64,000 nt of DNA, from positions 22,799 through 86,798 of the forward strand of contig NZ_JACHFH010000009.1 in the NCBI RefSeq assembly GCF_014201835.1, in the 5' to 3' direction. The stretch comes from Pectinatus brassicae (GTDB taxonomy: Bacteria; Bacillota; Negativicutes; Selenomonadales; Selenomonadaceae). Under the pieces are notes generated by a model. The model had not been told where the DNA came from and searched no databases. It saw only the letters and a program-made list of their open reading frames with translations. Numbering within the stretch: position 1 is the first letter of the stretch; each line of letters starts with the position of its first letter. Shown here in pieces: positions 56,686 to 64,000 of the stretch. Both the position numbers and the translations under genes were made by a program.

Positions 56686-58191
56686 ATGGAAAATACCTAT
56701 GCTGCTTTACTACGTCATCTAATAAAATTTTCAGGAATAAAACTTAGTTCCCTAGCCGATTTTATCGGTTATGATGTTTCCTATATCAGCAAATGGTGCA
56801 ATAACATCAACCATCCTTCTTCTAAATATCTTACCAGAATAAACACATGTATTGCCTCTTTTATAAGTGATGAAATAGTTAAGCAAAATCTCACTTATGT
56901 ATTCTTTAACGAATTCCAGATAAATTTATCCCAACATGTTTCCGCAGAAAAAATAAAAAAATTTTTATTTGATGAAATCAATAATATGTTATTTGAGGCC
57001 TACTATCGTGAAAACAACACTGTTGCAACAGACGAAAATCCTGCGGTTGCTAATAATTGCCAGCAAAAAACGATTATTGGACGAACTAATATAAAAAATT
57101 TCTTTATTACTGAAATCGCTACCGTTTTAAATAACATCACTGATGATATAGAAATGTATATCACTGGTGATATTATAACATTGCTTGATAAACAACTATT
57201 TTTTAATGTTTTCAATTTTTCCAGTAAAAATATCGATATTCACATTGGCTGTAATATACAAAAACTTTCCAATGAAAACCTGGATTTTATAGATAAATTA
57301 TATAATCTTTTTAATCATTATATTGAAATTACCTTTCATATCCATGATGATAAAAAGTTCCAATATTCTAATATCATCACAGTAAAAAATCATTTTTCAC
57401 TGCAATATTCTCTGCATAATGATAATTTAATTGATATTTGTACCTACATCACCGATAAAACAATCTCTGCTGATATCTACGAACGTACCTGCGAAAAATT
57501 TACCGCTGATACATATTTAATTCAGCCGATAAATGATATTGAACTTATAAAATTTCGTTCTTTTTTTTATCTCAATAATTATCTGCTGTTATTTTGTGCC
57601 AAGGGTTTTGAATTTTTCCTGCCGCCGCAGGCTTTTAAGAATCTTTTATCCACTTCAACAACCTATCAATATTCCTCTGATATGCAACAGACAATACAAA
57701 ATATGCAGATAACCTGGGAAGAACAATTTGAAAAAGCTCATATTGATTTTATACTACCCGCTGCCAATATCATGCATTATATTGAAGAGGGGCAACTATC
57801 CTATGGCGAAATTGCATATACCACATCACCACAGGAACGTGAACTCCAGTTACAACAGCTTGTAAAATCAATGAAGAATAATCCCCATATAAATATCTTT
57901 TTGCTGGGGCAGGTACAGCCTTATAATAAGGATTCCTATTTTAAGCTTTCATACTACAGCAATAATAAAACAGCCTATTTGAAAAAAGATGCAACTTTTT
58001 GCTCAAAAAATAATAAGAATATTTATTTAATAAAAGATTTTAGATTACTTTATAAATTTAATGATTTTTTCTCTACTACCATAAAAAAATCAGACTGTTC
58101 TAAGTTCACTGCTGATGATATTGAAAATATTTATAAAAAAAATAATGCCCTATTACATCGTATTTGGCTGCAAAGCAAACAGCCTGTCTAA
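56686..58191 (+). CDS. HTH-domain protein of unknown function (501 aa)
   Basis: A 501-residue soluble protein. The N-terminus (about residues 8-58) reads as an XRE-like helix-turn-helix (KLSSLADFIGYDVSYISKW). The remaining 440 residues are rich in Phe, Tyr, Asn and Ile and show no motif I know; they could be a sensor domain, with ITGDIITLLDKQLFFNVFN and LYKFNDFFSTTIKK among regular alpha/beta patterns. Upstream sequence is A/T-rich, with only a GGGAAAG-type ribosome-binding site. It is divergent from the lactate operon and might regulate it, by position only. Confidence 0.6.
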   Translation: MENTYAALLRHLIKFSGIKLSSLADFIGYDVSYISKWCNNINHPSSKYLTRINTCIASFISDEIVKQNLTYVFFNEFQINLSQHVSAEKIKKFLFDEINNMLFEAYYRENNTVATDENPAVANNCQQKTIIGRTNIKNFFITEIATVLNNITDDIEMYITGDIITLLDKQLFFNVFNFSSKNIDIHIGCNIQKLSNENLDFIDKLYNLFNHYIEITFHIHDDKKFQYSNIITVKNHFSLQYSLHNDNLIDICTYITDKTISADIYERTCEKFTADTYLIQPINDIELIKFRSFFYLNNYLLLFCAKGFEFFLPPQAFKNLLSTSTTYQYSSDMQQTIQNMQITWEEQFEKAHIDFILPAANIMHYIEEGQLSYGEIAYTTSPQERELQLQQLVKSMKNNPHINIFLLGQVQPYNKDSYFKLSYYSNNKTAYLKKDATFCSKNNKNIYLIKDFRLLYKFNDFFSTTIKKSDCSKFTADDIENIYKKNNALLHRIWLQSKQPV

Positions 58192-58192
58192 T

Positions 58193-58238
58193 AAAAAAGC
58201 TTCTGCTATCAGTTAACACTGACGGCAGAAGCTTTTTT
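58193..58238. terminator. Bidirectional terminator after the HTH protein gene
   Basis: AAAAAAGCTTCTGC and GCAGAAGCTTTTTT form a 14-bp perfect stem, with a short inner CAGT/ACTG pairing. It lies between convergent genes. Confidence 0.9.
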
Positions 58239-58250
58239 GCATCGCGATTT

Positions 58251-58832
58251 TTATAAAACATTCTTCATTCGCTTTATTGGCATTGTTAAGTCCATATGAC
58301 CACTCAAACTATCCAATGGTTTACCTTCAACATAAAAACGTACTGCTGTAATTTCTGGAAAATTAGTCAATGTATCTACAATACTACCAATAAGCATCAA
58401 TTCTCCAGTAGAACCACCGCTAAAATTGCTTCGGAAGTTTTTATTAAAATCTACTGAAGCAATTTTGTTATTGTCTACTTTAACACTTAACAATTTAGCA
58501 TTCTTAGGTATTATAGCAATTCCCTGGCCGGCAGCCGGCCCATCTATCAAGCTTTGTACTGCTGCTGTATATTTATCACTCTTGGCTAAATCAATAATTT
58601 TATTAGAAGAAATTAATTTTTCGCCATTTTCATCGGGAAAATAAACAATTATTTTCTGGATATTTTTTCCCTGATTGGCATCACTGCCGTTATTAGCTGC
58701 ATTATTATCAGTAATCTTTATTCCTTGATTATCCGCTGGTGATTGTTCAGTTTTTTTTGTACTACTACAACCTGTTAACAACAATAACGACAAAATCATT
58801 ATCATTGCTAATATTATCTTTAATTGTTTCAA
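58251..58832 (-). CDS. GerMN-domain lipoprotein
   Basis: A 193-residue lipoprotein: signal with lipobox LLTGC (Cys about 22), a Gln/Asn/Asp-rich linker, and a C-terminal GerMN domain (about 65-185; SLIDGPAAGQGIAIIPKNAK and SVDFNKNFRSN). GerMN domains bind peptidoglycan-related structures in GerM and LpqB-like proteins. The start is TTG at 58832, with AGGAGGTG before it. It is 12 bp after the amidase gene in one operon, which supports an envelope role. Confidence 0.85.
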   Translation of the reverse strand: MKQLKIILAMIMILSLLLLTGCSSTKKTEQSPADNQGIKITDNNAANNGSDANQGKNIQKIIVYFPDENGEKLISSNKIIDLAKSDKYTAAVQSLIDGPAAGQGIAIIPKNAKLLSVKVDNNKIASVDFNKNFRSNFSGGSTGELMLIGSIVDTLTNFPEITAVRFYVEGKPLDSLSGHMDLTMPIKRMKNVL

Positions 58833-58843
58833 AATACCACCTC

Positions 58844-59884
58844 CTAGTTATTTTGGAAATATTTAGCGATACCACGGCAAATTGCCTGTGCTATTGTCGT
58901 TTGAAATGTTTCATCATTTAACAGCTGTTCTTCTGTATTATTAGAAATAAAAGCTGTTTCTATCAAAATAGCTGGCATTGATGAATGTTTTATCACATAA
59001 AAATTAGCAGTGGAAATTCCGCGATCTGCTAAATTTGTCGCTTTTACCAATTCATCTTGTACAAAGGAGGCAAGATTTTTCCCGTTGTCAGAACCATTAT
59101 AATAAAATGTTTCCGTACCATGCGCTGTATCATTAATAAAAGAATTAGCATGAATACTCATAAAGATATCTGCATTACCCGCATTTTCACCAATATCAAC
59201 GCGTGCCTGCAATTCTTCCACTGCTGTATCATTAGGTGCATAAACATCCCGATCAGTAGTCCTGGTCATAACTACTTTCGCCCCGTTATCTGAAAGTATT
59301 TTATCCACTTTTTTAGCAATAGCCAAAGTAACCGTCTTTTCCATTATGCCATCAGGGCCTACTGCTCCTGAATCACTGCCGCCATGGCCTGGGTCAATAA
59401 CTATTGTATGACCCCGCAGCGACCGCAAAGAACTCGTAGTATTATTAATTGCTGGTTCTTTGGCAATATCAATCGCTAGTACTGGCGTTTTGCGATGCCT
59501 TTTATCCTTATCCACCATATATGTCTTATACTCAGCATAACTTGCATTATAAGGCAGTGAAATAACAGCCTTTATATTATGTTGATCTTCGGATAATGCT
59601 ATTTTATTGGCAATTTTACCATCTAAGTTACGCATTTCCAAATCATTATTTTTTAATTTTGTATTAGGGATTGTCACTATCAGCTGTTTTTTGTTATCAG
59701 GATCAATATGTACATCATATTTACTAACTTTCTGATTAAGTGATATTTCTATATGTAAAAACTGGGCCTGTGCTGATGAAAACAATGTATTATACCGAAA
59801 TCCCTCAATTCTAGCCGAAGCCATACAAACAGTCTGCAGCAGCAGTAATAATACAAAAAACATGCCAAATATTCTTTTTAACAA
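58844..59884 (-). CDS. N-acetylmuramoyl-L-alanine amidase (AMIN + Amidase_3)
   Basis: A 346-residue secreted cell-wall hydrolase. A signal peptide (to about residue 24) and an N-terminal AMIN-like domain (about 25-130) precede a zinc-dependent Amidase_3 domain (about 154-343). Zinc ligands and catalytic residues are visible: TIVIDPGHGGSDSG, GIMEKTV, MSIHANSF and ILIETAFISN. It cleaves the bond between N-acetylmuramic acid and L-alanine. The start is TTG at 59884 with AGGA upstream. Bases 59885-60115 show no gene. Confidence 0.92.
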   Translation of the reverse strand: MLKRIFGMFFVLLLLLQTVCMASARIEGFRYNTLFSSAQAQFLHIEISLNQKVSKYDVHIDPDNKKQLIVTIPNTKLKNNDLEMRNLDGKIANKIALSEDQHNIKAVISLPYNASYAEYKTYMVDKDKRHRKTPVLAIDIAKEPAINNTTSSLRSLRGHTIVIDPGHGGSDSGAVGPDGIMEKTVTLAIAKKVDKILSDNGAKVVMTRTTDRDVYAPNDTAVEELQARVDIGENAGNADIFMSIHANSFINDTAHGTETFYYNGSDNGKNLASFVQDELVKATNLADRGISTANFYVIKHSSMPAILIETAFISNNTEEQLLNDETFQTTIAQAICRGIAKYFQNN

Positions 59885-60115
59885 ACTAAATCCTACTTTC
59901 TCTTACTACTAAAACAATATATGGATTGTCTTTTCTATAATATTATAAGTATAAATATTTTATCTTTATACCATTATAAAAAAGCAAATCCATATTAAAT
60001 ATTTTGCTGATAGTCAAACAAGCACTTTCCCGCTTAACCATCAGCTTATGTATATAAAATCTCTATATTGTGCATCGTAATGTAAAACTACTGTATAAAA
60101 AGACACTGCAATTAA

Positions 60116-60460
60116 TTAAAAATTCACTAATCCTAAACTAATTTTTACTGCCTCATCAACATTTTTCATAATCCCCTTATCAAGGGTAGTAATCTTATTA
60201 CGAAGTCGTTTTTTATCAATCGTACGTAATTGCTCAAGCAATACGACGGAATCACGTTCCAAATTACATTTATCTGCTTTAAGTTCAATATGTGTCGGCA
60301 GCTTCCCCTTGGAAATTTGTGCTGTTATCGCTGCCACAATTATAGTCGGACTGTATTTATTACCTATATCGTTTTGCAATATCAATACGGGACGTGACCC
60401 CCCTTGCTCTGAGCCAACCACCGGGCTAAGATTAGCATAAAAAATATCACCACGCTTCAT
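60116..60460 (-). CDS. mazF: MazF/NdoA-type mRNA interferase toxin
   Basis: A 114-residue toxin that cleaves single-stranded RNA. It closely follows Bacillus Ndo[33 protein letters not shown], and [19 protein letters not shown] (catalytic Arg and Thr positions). ATG at 60460 matches the family start, ten bases after the antitoxin stop, with no separate ribosome-binding site, so coupled re-initiation is expected. An ATG at 60493, inside the antitoxin gene and preceded by AAGG, would add eleven residues. Chromosomal, beside nnr. Confidence 0.9.
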   Translation of the reverse strand: MKRGDIFYANLSPVVGSEQGGSRPVLILQNDIGNKYSPTIIVAAITAQISKGKLPTHIELKADKCNLERDSVVLLEQLRTIDKKRLRNKITTLDKGIMKNVDEAVKISLGLVNF

Positions 60461-60470
60461 CACAGCCCGG

Positions 60471-60713
60471 CTATTTTTTTGATATTCCTCCATATAAACC
60501 TTCTTCCGCTAGTGCTATATTAATTAACCCCATTTCTTTATAGCCTTTTTTCATGCGTTCAATAATACTACGATGTCTATTGTCTTTGATATAGACTCGA
60601 AGTGCTTTGCACAATACTTCTTCATGACTTGTCTGTTCTTCTTGTGCCAATACATCTAATTCACCAATTAGTTCATTTGGCATTTCTACAACAATACGTT
60701 TGCCCGCGGACAA
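60471..60713 (-). CDS. mazE: Ribbon-helix-helix antitoxin of the MazEF pair (EndoAI-like)
   Basis: An 80-residue antitoxin. The N-terminus ([20 protein letters not shown]) is a CopG/ribbon-helix-helix DNA-binding domain; the C-terminus ([18 protein letters not shown]) should wrap the toxin. It binds and inhibits MazF and represses its own promoter. The start is TTG at 60713, with GGAGG seven bases upstream. The longer frame from ATG 60824 is rejected because a consensus promoter lies at 60760-60788, inside it. Confidence 0.88.
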   Translation of the reverse strand: MSAGKRIVVEMPNELIGELDVLAQEEQTSHEEVLCKALRVYIKDNRHRSIIERMKKGYKEMGLINIALAEEGLYGGISKK

Positions 60714-60727
60714 AGAAACCCCTCCAA

Positions 60728-60796
60728 TACTGCAATATAACAAGGATATAGCTGTGTATAGTATAATTTTTTCGATAACAATTGTCAATTGCAGTA
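60728..60796 (-). promoter_or_regulatory. mazEF promoter flanked by a perfect inverted repeat
   Basis: TTGACA (60783-60788) and TATACT (60760-60765) on the minus strand with 17 bp between. TACTGCAAT (60728-60736) and ATTGCAGTA (60788-60796) are perfect reverse complements on either side, 60 bp centre to centre, and could be operator half-sites for the antitoxin. Confidence 0.8.
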
Positions 60797-60861
60797 CAGC
60801 ATAAAATCCTAATTTATCCGCCATTATTCGCCAACGTATTCACTTATACGTGATATTACTA

Positions 60862-62415
60862 CTATTTAACATCGATACTTTTTCTTACCATTTGTACCTT
60901 ATTTATTATATCACTCGCAATAACGCCCACCATGCCTTCTTGTGCTGCTAAATCACCTGCCTTACCATGTAAATATACTCCGGCAATAGCTGCTTTTATA
61001 GTATTTAACTTATCAGCGCGCAGCGCTGTTATCATACCAGCTAAAACATCACCACTGCCAGCTGTTGCCATTCCTGGATTTCCTACTGTGGTCAAGAAAA
61101 TCTGACCATCAGGACATGCCACAATCGTTTTTTCACTCTTTACTACGAAAACACAATTATATTCTTTGGCAGACTCTTGTGCATATTGCCATAAATTATG
61201 CTTGAGATCCTTTACTTTTATCTGCAGTAAATTGGCAAATTCTCCTAAATGTGGTGTCAAAATTGGCATGTGTGCACATTGTTTTAATTTTTCAGCCTGT
61301 CCAGCAAAAGCAAAAATTGCATCAGCATCTAATACTAAGGGCTTTTTAACCTGCAATGCAAATTTCTGTACAAAATCTAATGTCGCAGGATTTCTGCCAA
61401 GCCCTGGTCCCAGCAATATTGCATCATAACTTTCTTCCCGCGGCAAAATAACATCAACAGCAGCTGTACTTACGGCACCTTTATCAGCTTCCGGCAACGG
61501 CTTAACCATTATTTCCAGTAGTTTTTCGGCAAATATATCATATAGGCTTTCACCAGTTCCCAGGGTAACAAGACCTGCCCCGGTTTTTAAAGCAGCTTTT
61601 GTACAAAGTACTGCCGCTCCTGTATAACCAACTGACCCTGCTATTGCTAAAACGCGCCCGCAGCTGCCTTTATACGCATCCATGGGACGAGCAGGCAGAT
61701 AATTTTTTATTAAATCATAATCTATTAATTTATGACAAATATTTATATCATTTAAAAGTGCTGCTGGCAGATTAATATCTTCAACTTGCATTTGTCCAAC
61801 AAAAGCTGCACCAGGATAAAGAAGACTGCCAATCTTTGGCAAACCCAAAGTCACTGTAAAATCGGCTTTGACAGCACAATCGTCTTCAACTTCGCCCCTG
61901 TCTGCTTCAACACCGCTTGGCAAATCAATAGCTATAGTTTTTTTACTATATTTATTAATTAAATTTATCATTTTTTTATGTTCAGCACGAAGTGGTAATT
62001 TCATGCCGGTGCCACACAAACCATCTAGCACTGCATTGGATAAGCTCAAAGCCATTTTCACCTTGTCCCAATCATGATCAGTCTCAATTTCATAAATTTC
62101 GTTAGATATTTTATGCAAGATATCATAATTTATTTTAGCTGAAGCCGTAAAATGATTTTTATCACCTAAAACAAATAGTTTAACTTTAAATCCATGATTT
62201 AAAAGCTGTCTTGCCGCTACAAAAGCATCGCCGCCATTGTTACCAGTTCCCGCAGCAATAAAGATATCACCATTATGTATATTTCCCAGCATTTCTTCAA
62301 CTTTTTTTGCTACTGCTGTTCCGGCATTTTCCATCAAAACTATTTCCTGTATACCATAGTCTTCAATTGCTGCCTTATCTATATTTTTCATCTGCATTGC
62401 TGTTACTATCCGCAA
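60862..62415 (-). CDS. nnr: Bifunctional NAD(P)H-hydrate epimerase/dehydratase
   Basis: A 517-residue repair enzyme. The N-terminal YjeF_N domain (about 1-215; GTGNNGGDAFVAAR) epimerises damaged NAD(P)HX. The C-terminal carbohydrate-kinase-like domain (about 230-510; AGSVGYTGAAVLC, LTPHLGEFANLL, and NPGMATAGSGDVLAGMI with the catalytic Asp) dehydrates it with ADP. Length fits the fused form. The start is TTG at 62415 with GGAGGG six bases upstream. No alr or acpS lies next to it, though both are frequent neighbours. Confidence 0.93.
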   Translation of the reverse strand: MRIVTAMQMKNIDKAAIEDYGIQEIVLMENAGTAVAKKVEEMLGNIHNGDIFIAAGTGNNGGDAFVAARQLLNHGFKVKLFVLGDKNHFTASAKINYDILHKISNEIYEIETDHDWDKVKMALSLSNAVLDGLCGTGMKLPLRAEHKKMINLINKYSKKTIAIDLPSGVEADRGEVEDDCAVKADFTVTLGLPKIGSLLYPGAAFVGQMQVEDINLPAALLNDINICHKLIDYDLIKNYLPARPMDAYKGSCGRVLAIAGSVGYTGAAVLCTKAALKTGAGLVTLGTGESLYDIFAEKLLEIMVKPLPEADKGAVSTAAVDVILPREESYDAILLGPGLGRNPATLDFVQKFALQVKKPLVLDADAIFAFAGQAEKLKQCAHMPILTPHLGEFANLLQIKVKDLKHNLWQYAQESAKEYNCVFVVKSEKTIVACPDGQIFLTTVGNPGMATAGSGDVLAGMITALRADKLNTIKAAIAGVYLHGKAGDLAAQEGMVGVIASDIINKVQMVRKSIDVK

Positions 62416-62534
62416 TTGAATCCCTCCATAATATTTTTAATAAATTAAAATTAGCCACATATAGTAAAATGCATATTAAATAAAATGCGTAAACATCAAA
62501 TTCAATATGCATCACTTTATTATATCCAATACAA

Positions 62535-63314
62535 CTACTTAATCTGCTGCATTTCTGGCATTTTGGCCGATCTTGCCACTAAAACTTCCACCCGACGATT
62601 TTGGGCGCGATTTTCTTCCGTATCATTTGGCGCAATAGGATGGTACTGACTATAACCAGTAGCCTGAAATCTTGCCGGATTGAGCTTAGCATTTTTATAT
62701 AATACTGCTTCCATAAAGTTGAGCGCTCGCTGCGAGCTTAATTCCCAGTTAGAGGGGTAACGACTATTTGATATAGGCACATTATCAGTATGACCCGATA
62801 TTATAACATTTTGTGAAACCTCGCCTAATAAATTCGCCACAATCGTTGTCACCTTATTAGAATCATTGCTAAGTTCAGCACTGCCAGAGGCAAATAATGC
62901 TTTTTCTTTTATTCTTATCATGAGGCCTGGTTCTATCAATTGTGCACTGACTTCACTTTGTAAATTATTTTCTTTTATATACTTTTCTAGTTTTTCTTTT
63001 TCACGCTCTAGCTGGTCATTTTCTGCCATATAACTTTTAGCTGATTTTTCCTTAGTTTCATTTTGTGTCAAATAAGCTGAATAGCCGCTTTGTGACCCCA
63101 TCTTATTAAAAAATGATATTCCTCCGGCATTAAATCCGTGCCTAAAAGATGCCATCACCTCAGTTTGCGTCGATGTTTGCGAAGATGCATTTACAGCATA
63201 TAATACTATAAATAGCGCCAGTAAAAGCGTCATTAAGTCTGAATAGGGTAGCAGCCATGCTTCACTTGGATGTTCTTCTTTTGGCTTACCGCGTTTTTTT
63301 CTGGCCACTATCAT
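62535..63314 (-). CDS. motB: Flagellar motor stator protein MotB
   Basis: A 259-residue stator subunit. One N-terminal membrane helix (WLLPYSDLMTLLLALFIVLY) carries the proton-binding Asp (D26), and the C-terminal OmpA-like domain (about 135-250) has IISGHTDNVPIS and NWELSSQRALNFME for peptidoglycan binding. It needs MotA as partner, and motA is disrupted here. ATG overlaps the motA stop by four bases, with AGAGGTGA before it. A weak 9-bp inverted repeat at 62469-62512 may end the transcript. Confidence 0.93.
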   Translation of the reverse strand: MIVARKKRGKPKEEHPSEAWLLPYSDLMTLLLALFIVLYAVNASSQTSTQTEVMASFRHGFNAGGISFFNKMGSQSGYSAYLTQNETKEKSAKSYMAENDQLEREKEKLEKYIKENNLQSEVSAQLIEPGLMIRIKEKALFASGSAELSNDSNKVTTIVANLLGEVSQNVIISGHTDNVPISNSRYPSNWELSSQRALNFMEAVLYKNAKLNPARFQATGYSQYHPIAPNDTEENRAQNRRVEVLVARSAKMPEMQQIK

Positions 63315-63907
63315 TCACCTCTTTCAGATTTTATGGAATCTCTTTCTGATTGCGGTATAAATATCATAAGTTTAGCTTCAATAGCTGTAGGAGAATCCCC
63401 TGCCTGCAAAGATAAAATACCTTCAATAATCATTCTTTTTTGTGCGATTTCCAATTGTGACATAATTTTTAGCTTATTAGCAATTGGCAGCCATAAAACA
63501 TAACCTGTAAAAATACCTAAAATCGTAGCCACAAATGCTCCTGAAATCGCATGCCCCAATTTTTCAATATCTGATAAATTACCTAAAGCTGCAATAAGCC
63601 CAACAACAGCTCCTAATACCCCCAATGTTGGTGCATATGTACCAGCTTGAACAAAAATAGACATATATTCTGAGTGCCTATGTTCCATAACCTGTAGTTC
63701 AGCATCTAATACATCACTGACAAACTCCGGATCCATACCATCAATAACCATCGATAAACCTGACCGAAAAAAAGGATCTTCTATCTCATTTATACGGCTT
63801 TCCAGTGCCAAAATTCCTTCACGACGAGCAATTTGTGACAATTCAATAAATAAGCGCAGCATATCACTTTTTGATTTACTATCTGGTGCTTGTAAAGTCT
63901 TTTTTCT
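63311..63907 (-). pseudogene. motA: motA, 5'-truncated by an IS200/IS605-type insertion
   Basis: The remaining 198 or so codons cover the MotA C-terminal part: ARREGILALESRI, the two later membrane helices with TYAPTLGVLGAVVGL and LGIFTGYVLWLPIANKL, and the cytoplasmic end. About 65-70 N-terminal residues, with the first two membrane helices, are missing. At about 63907 (minus-strand TTCAG, then AAAAAAG) the MotA reading stops and IS right-end sequence begins. An open frame runs on into the IS (to 63967), but its first 20 or so residues (VKQEPRDFSRGRF) are IS-derived. The missing 5' part should lie beyond 64000. A functional stator from this copy is unlikely. Confidence 0.8.
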
Positions 63908-64000
63908 GAACCTCCCACGACTAAAGTCGCGGGGTTCCTGCTTCACAGATAGTTGCGCAAAAAACACGTCTTACATTATCTCCACAGGCTATCCCCGTAG
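63908..64000 (-). mobile_element. Right end of an IS200/IS605-family element
   Basis: The segment includes the tnpB 3' end and a terminal hairpin (63908-63937 on plus; minus-strand CCGCGACT-TT-AGTCGTGG flanked by GAACC/GGTTC), as is typical of IS605-family right ends. The minus strand ends in GGTTCAG, then runs into motA. No terminal inverted repeat or target duplication is expected for this family. The remainder lies outside the window. Confidence 0.8.
63921..64000 (-). CDS. tnpB: TnpB (OrfB) C-terminus, partial
   Basis: The last 25 codons of a minus-strand ORF running off the window read TGIACGDNVRRVFCATIC, then EAGTPRL, with a stop TAG at 63921-63923. The ACGD-V and EAGT-R patterns are standard at the C-terminus of IS200/IS605 TnpB proteins, after the zinc-finger region. 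The stop lies inside the terminal hairpin, the expected overlap between tnpB and its omega RNA. TnpB is an RNA-guided nuclease ancestral to Cas12. Whether this one is intact cannot be seen. Confidence 0.75.
   Translation of the reverse strand, partial: TGIACGDNVRRVFCATICEAGTPRL

Noticed and set aside
60714..60824. 37-residue N-terminal extension of the MazE-type antitoxin
   Set aside because: It overlies a consensus promoter and precedes a better TTG start with its own GGAGG.
63908..63967. N-terminal 20 residues of the open frame that runs through motA
   Set aside because: They read through the IS right-end hairpin and are not MotA sequence. The frame is a chance fusion.

Overview
The window is AT-rich, gene-dense bacterial chromosome and reads as a diderm Firmicute of the class Negativicutes (Selenomonadaceae-like; Pectinatus or Megamonas are guesses from gene style only). 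Supporting points are the Firmicute-type neighbourhoods (DUF1934-argS-rpoE-pyrG; secG-esterase-rnr-smpB; MazE/MazF beside nnr), a carboxynorspermidine pathway, a glnS gene, strong GGAGG ribosome-binding sites and frequent TTG starts. No prophage, plasmid, rRNA or CRISPR array is visible. One mobile element enters at the right edge.

Layout. 1-740: four tRNA-Gly(GCC) genes on the minus strand. 744-6329: CBS-domain membrane protein, divergent MocR regulator/LysE exporter pair, then the minus-strand end of DUF1934-argS-rpoE-pyrG. 6330-10110: rest of that operon, a DUF2156 gene that appears to lack a normal start codon, and a tRNA cluster (CAU, three Asn). 10369-18591: Amt-PII fusion, proline symporter, ArsB/NhaD-type transporter, GlnRS, HD hydrolase and a small unknown protein. 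18720-22462: fructose operon fruR-fruK-fruA with a clear operator. 22488-31917: minus-strand TetR, zinc-ribbon protein, S24 repressor with a divergent 48-aa ORF, small unknowns, the carboxynorspermidine gene pair and two DUF445 paralogues. 32091-36007: secG-est-rnr-smpB. 36046-39121: polar amino acid ABC importer. 39346: tRNA-Cys. 40343-48463: contiguous argCJBDFGH with tandem ARG boxes. 48543-51498: csoR-copA with a CsoR operator. 51744-56461: lactate permease, lutC and a LutB-LutA fusion. 56686-62415: HTH protein of unknown role, GerMN lipoprotein, amidase, MazEF and nnr. 62535-64000: motB and a motA cut by an IS200/IS605-type element whose tnpB C-terminus lies at the edge.

Nitrogen and arginine handling is a theme: ammonium transport with a fused PII sensor, an amino acid importer, GlnRS and a complete ornithine-to-arginine pathway. 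The Amt-PII and importer transcripts have the same unusual leader: a consensus promoter, a small hairpin with an A..G.. hexaloop, and a strong intrinsic terminator sharing bases with that hairpin. This looks like matched transcription attenuation. The most notable observations are this leader pair, the IS interruption of motA with its omega-RNA-like right end, the candidate AUC start codon of the DUF2156 gene, a 56-bp perfect palindrome in the polyamine operon, and several well-formed operators. All names come from reading motifs by eye; no database search was run.
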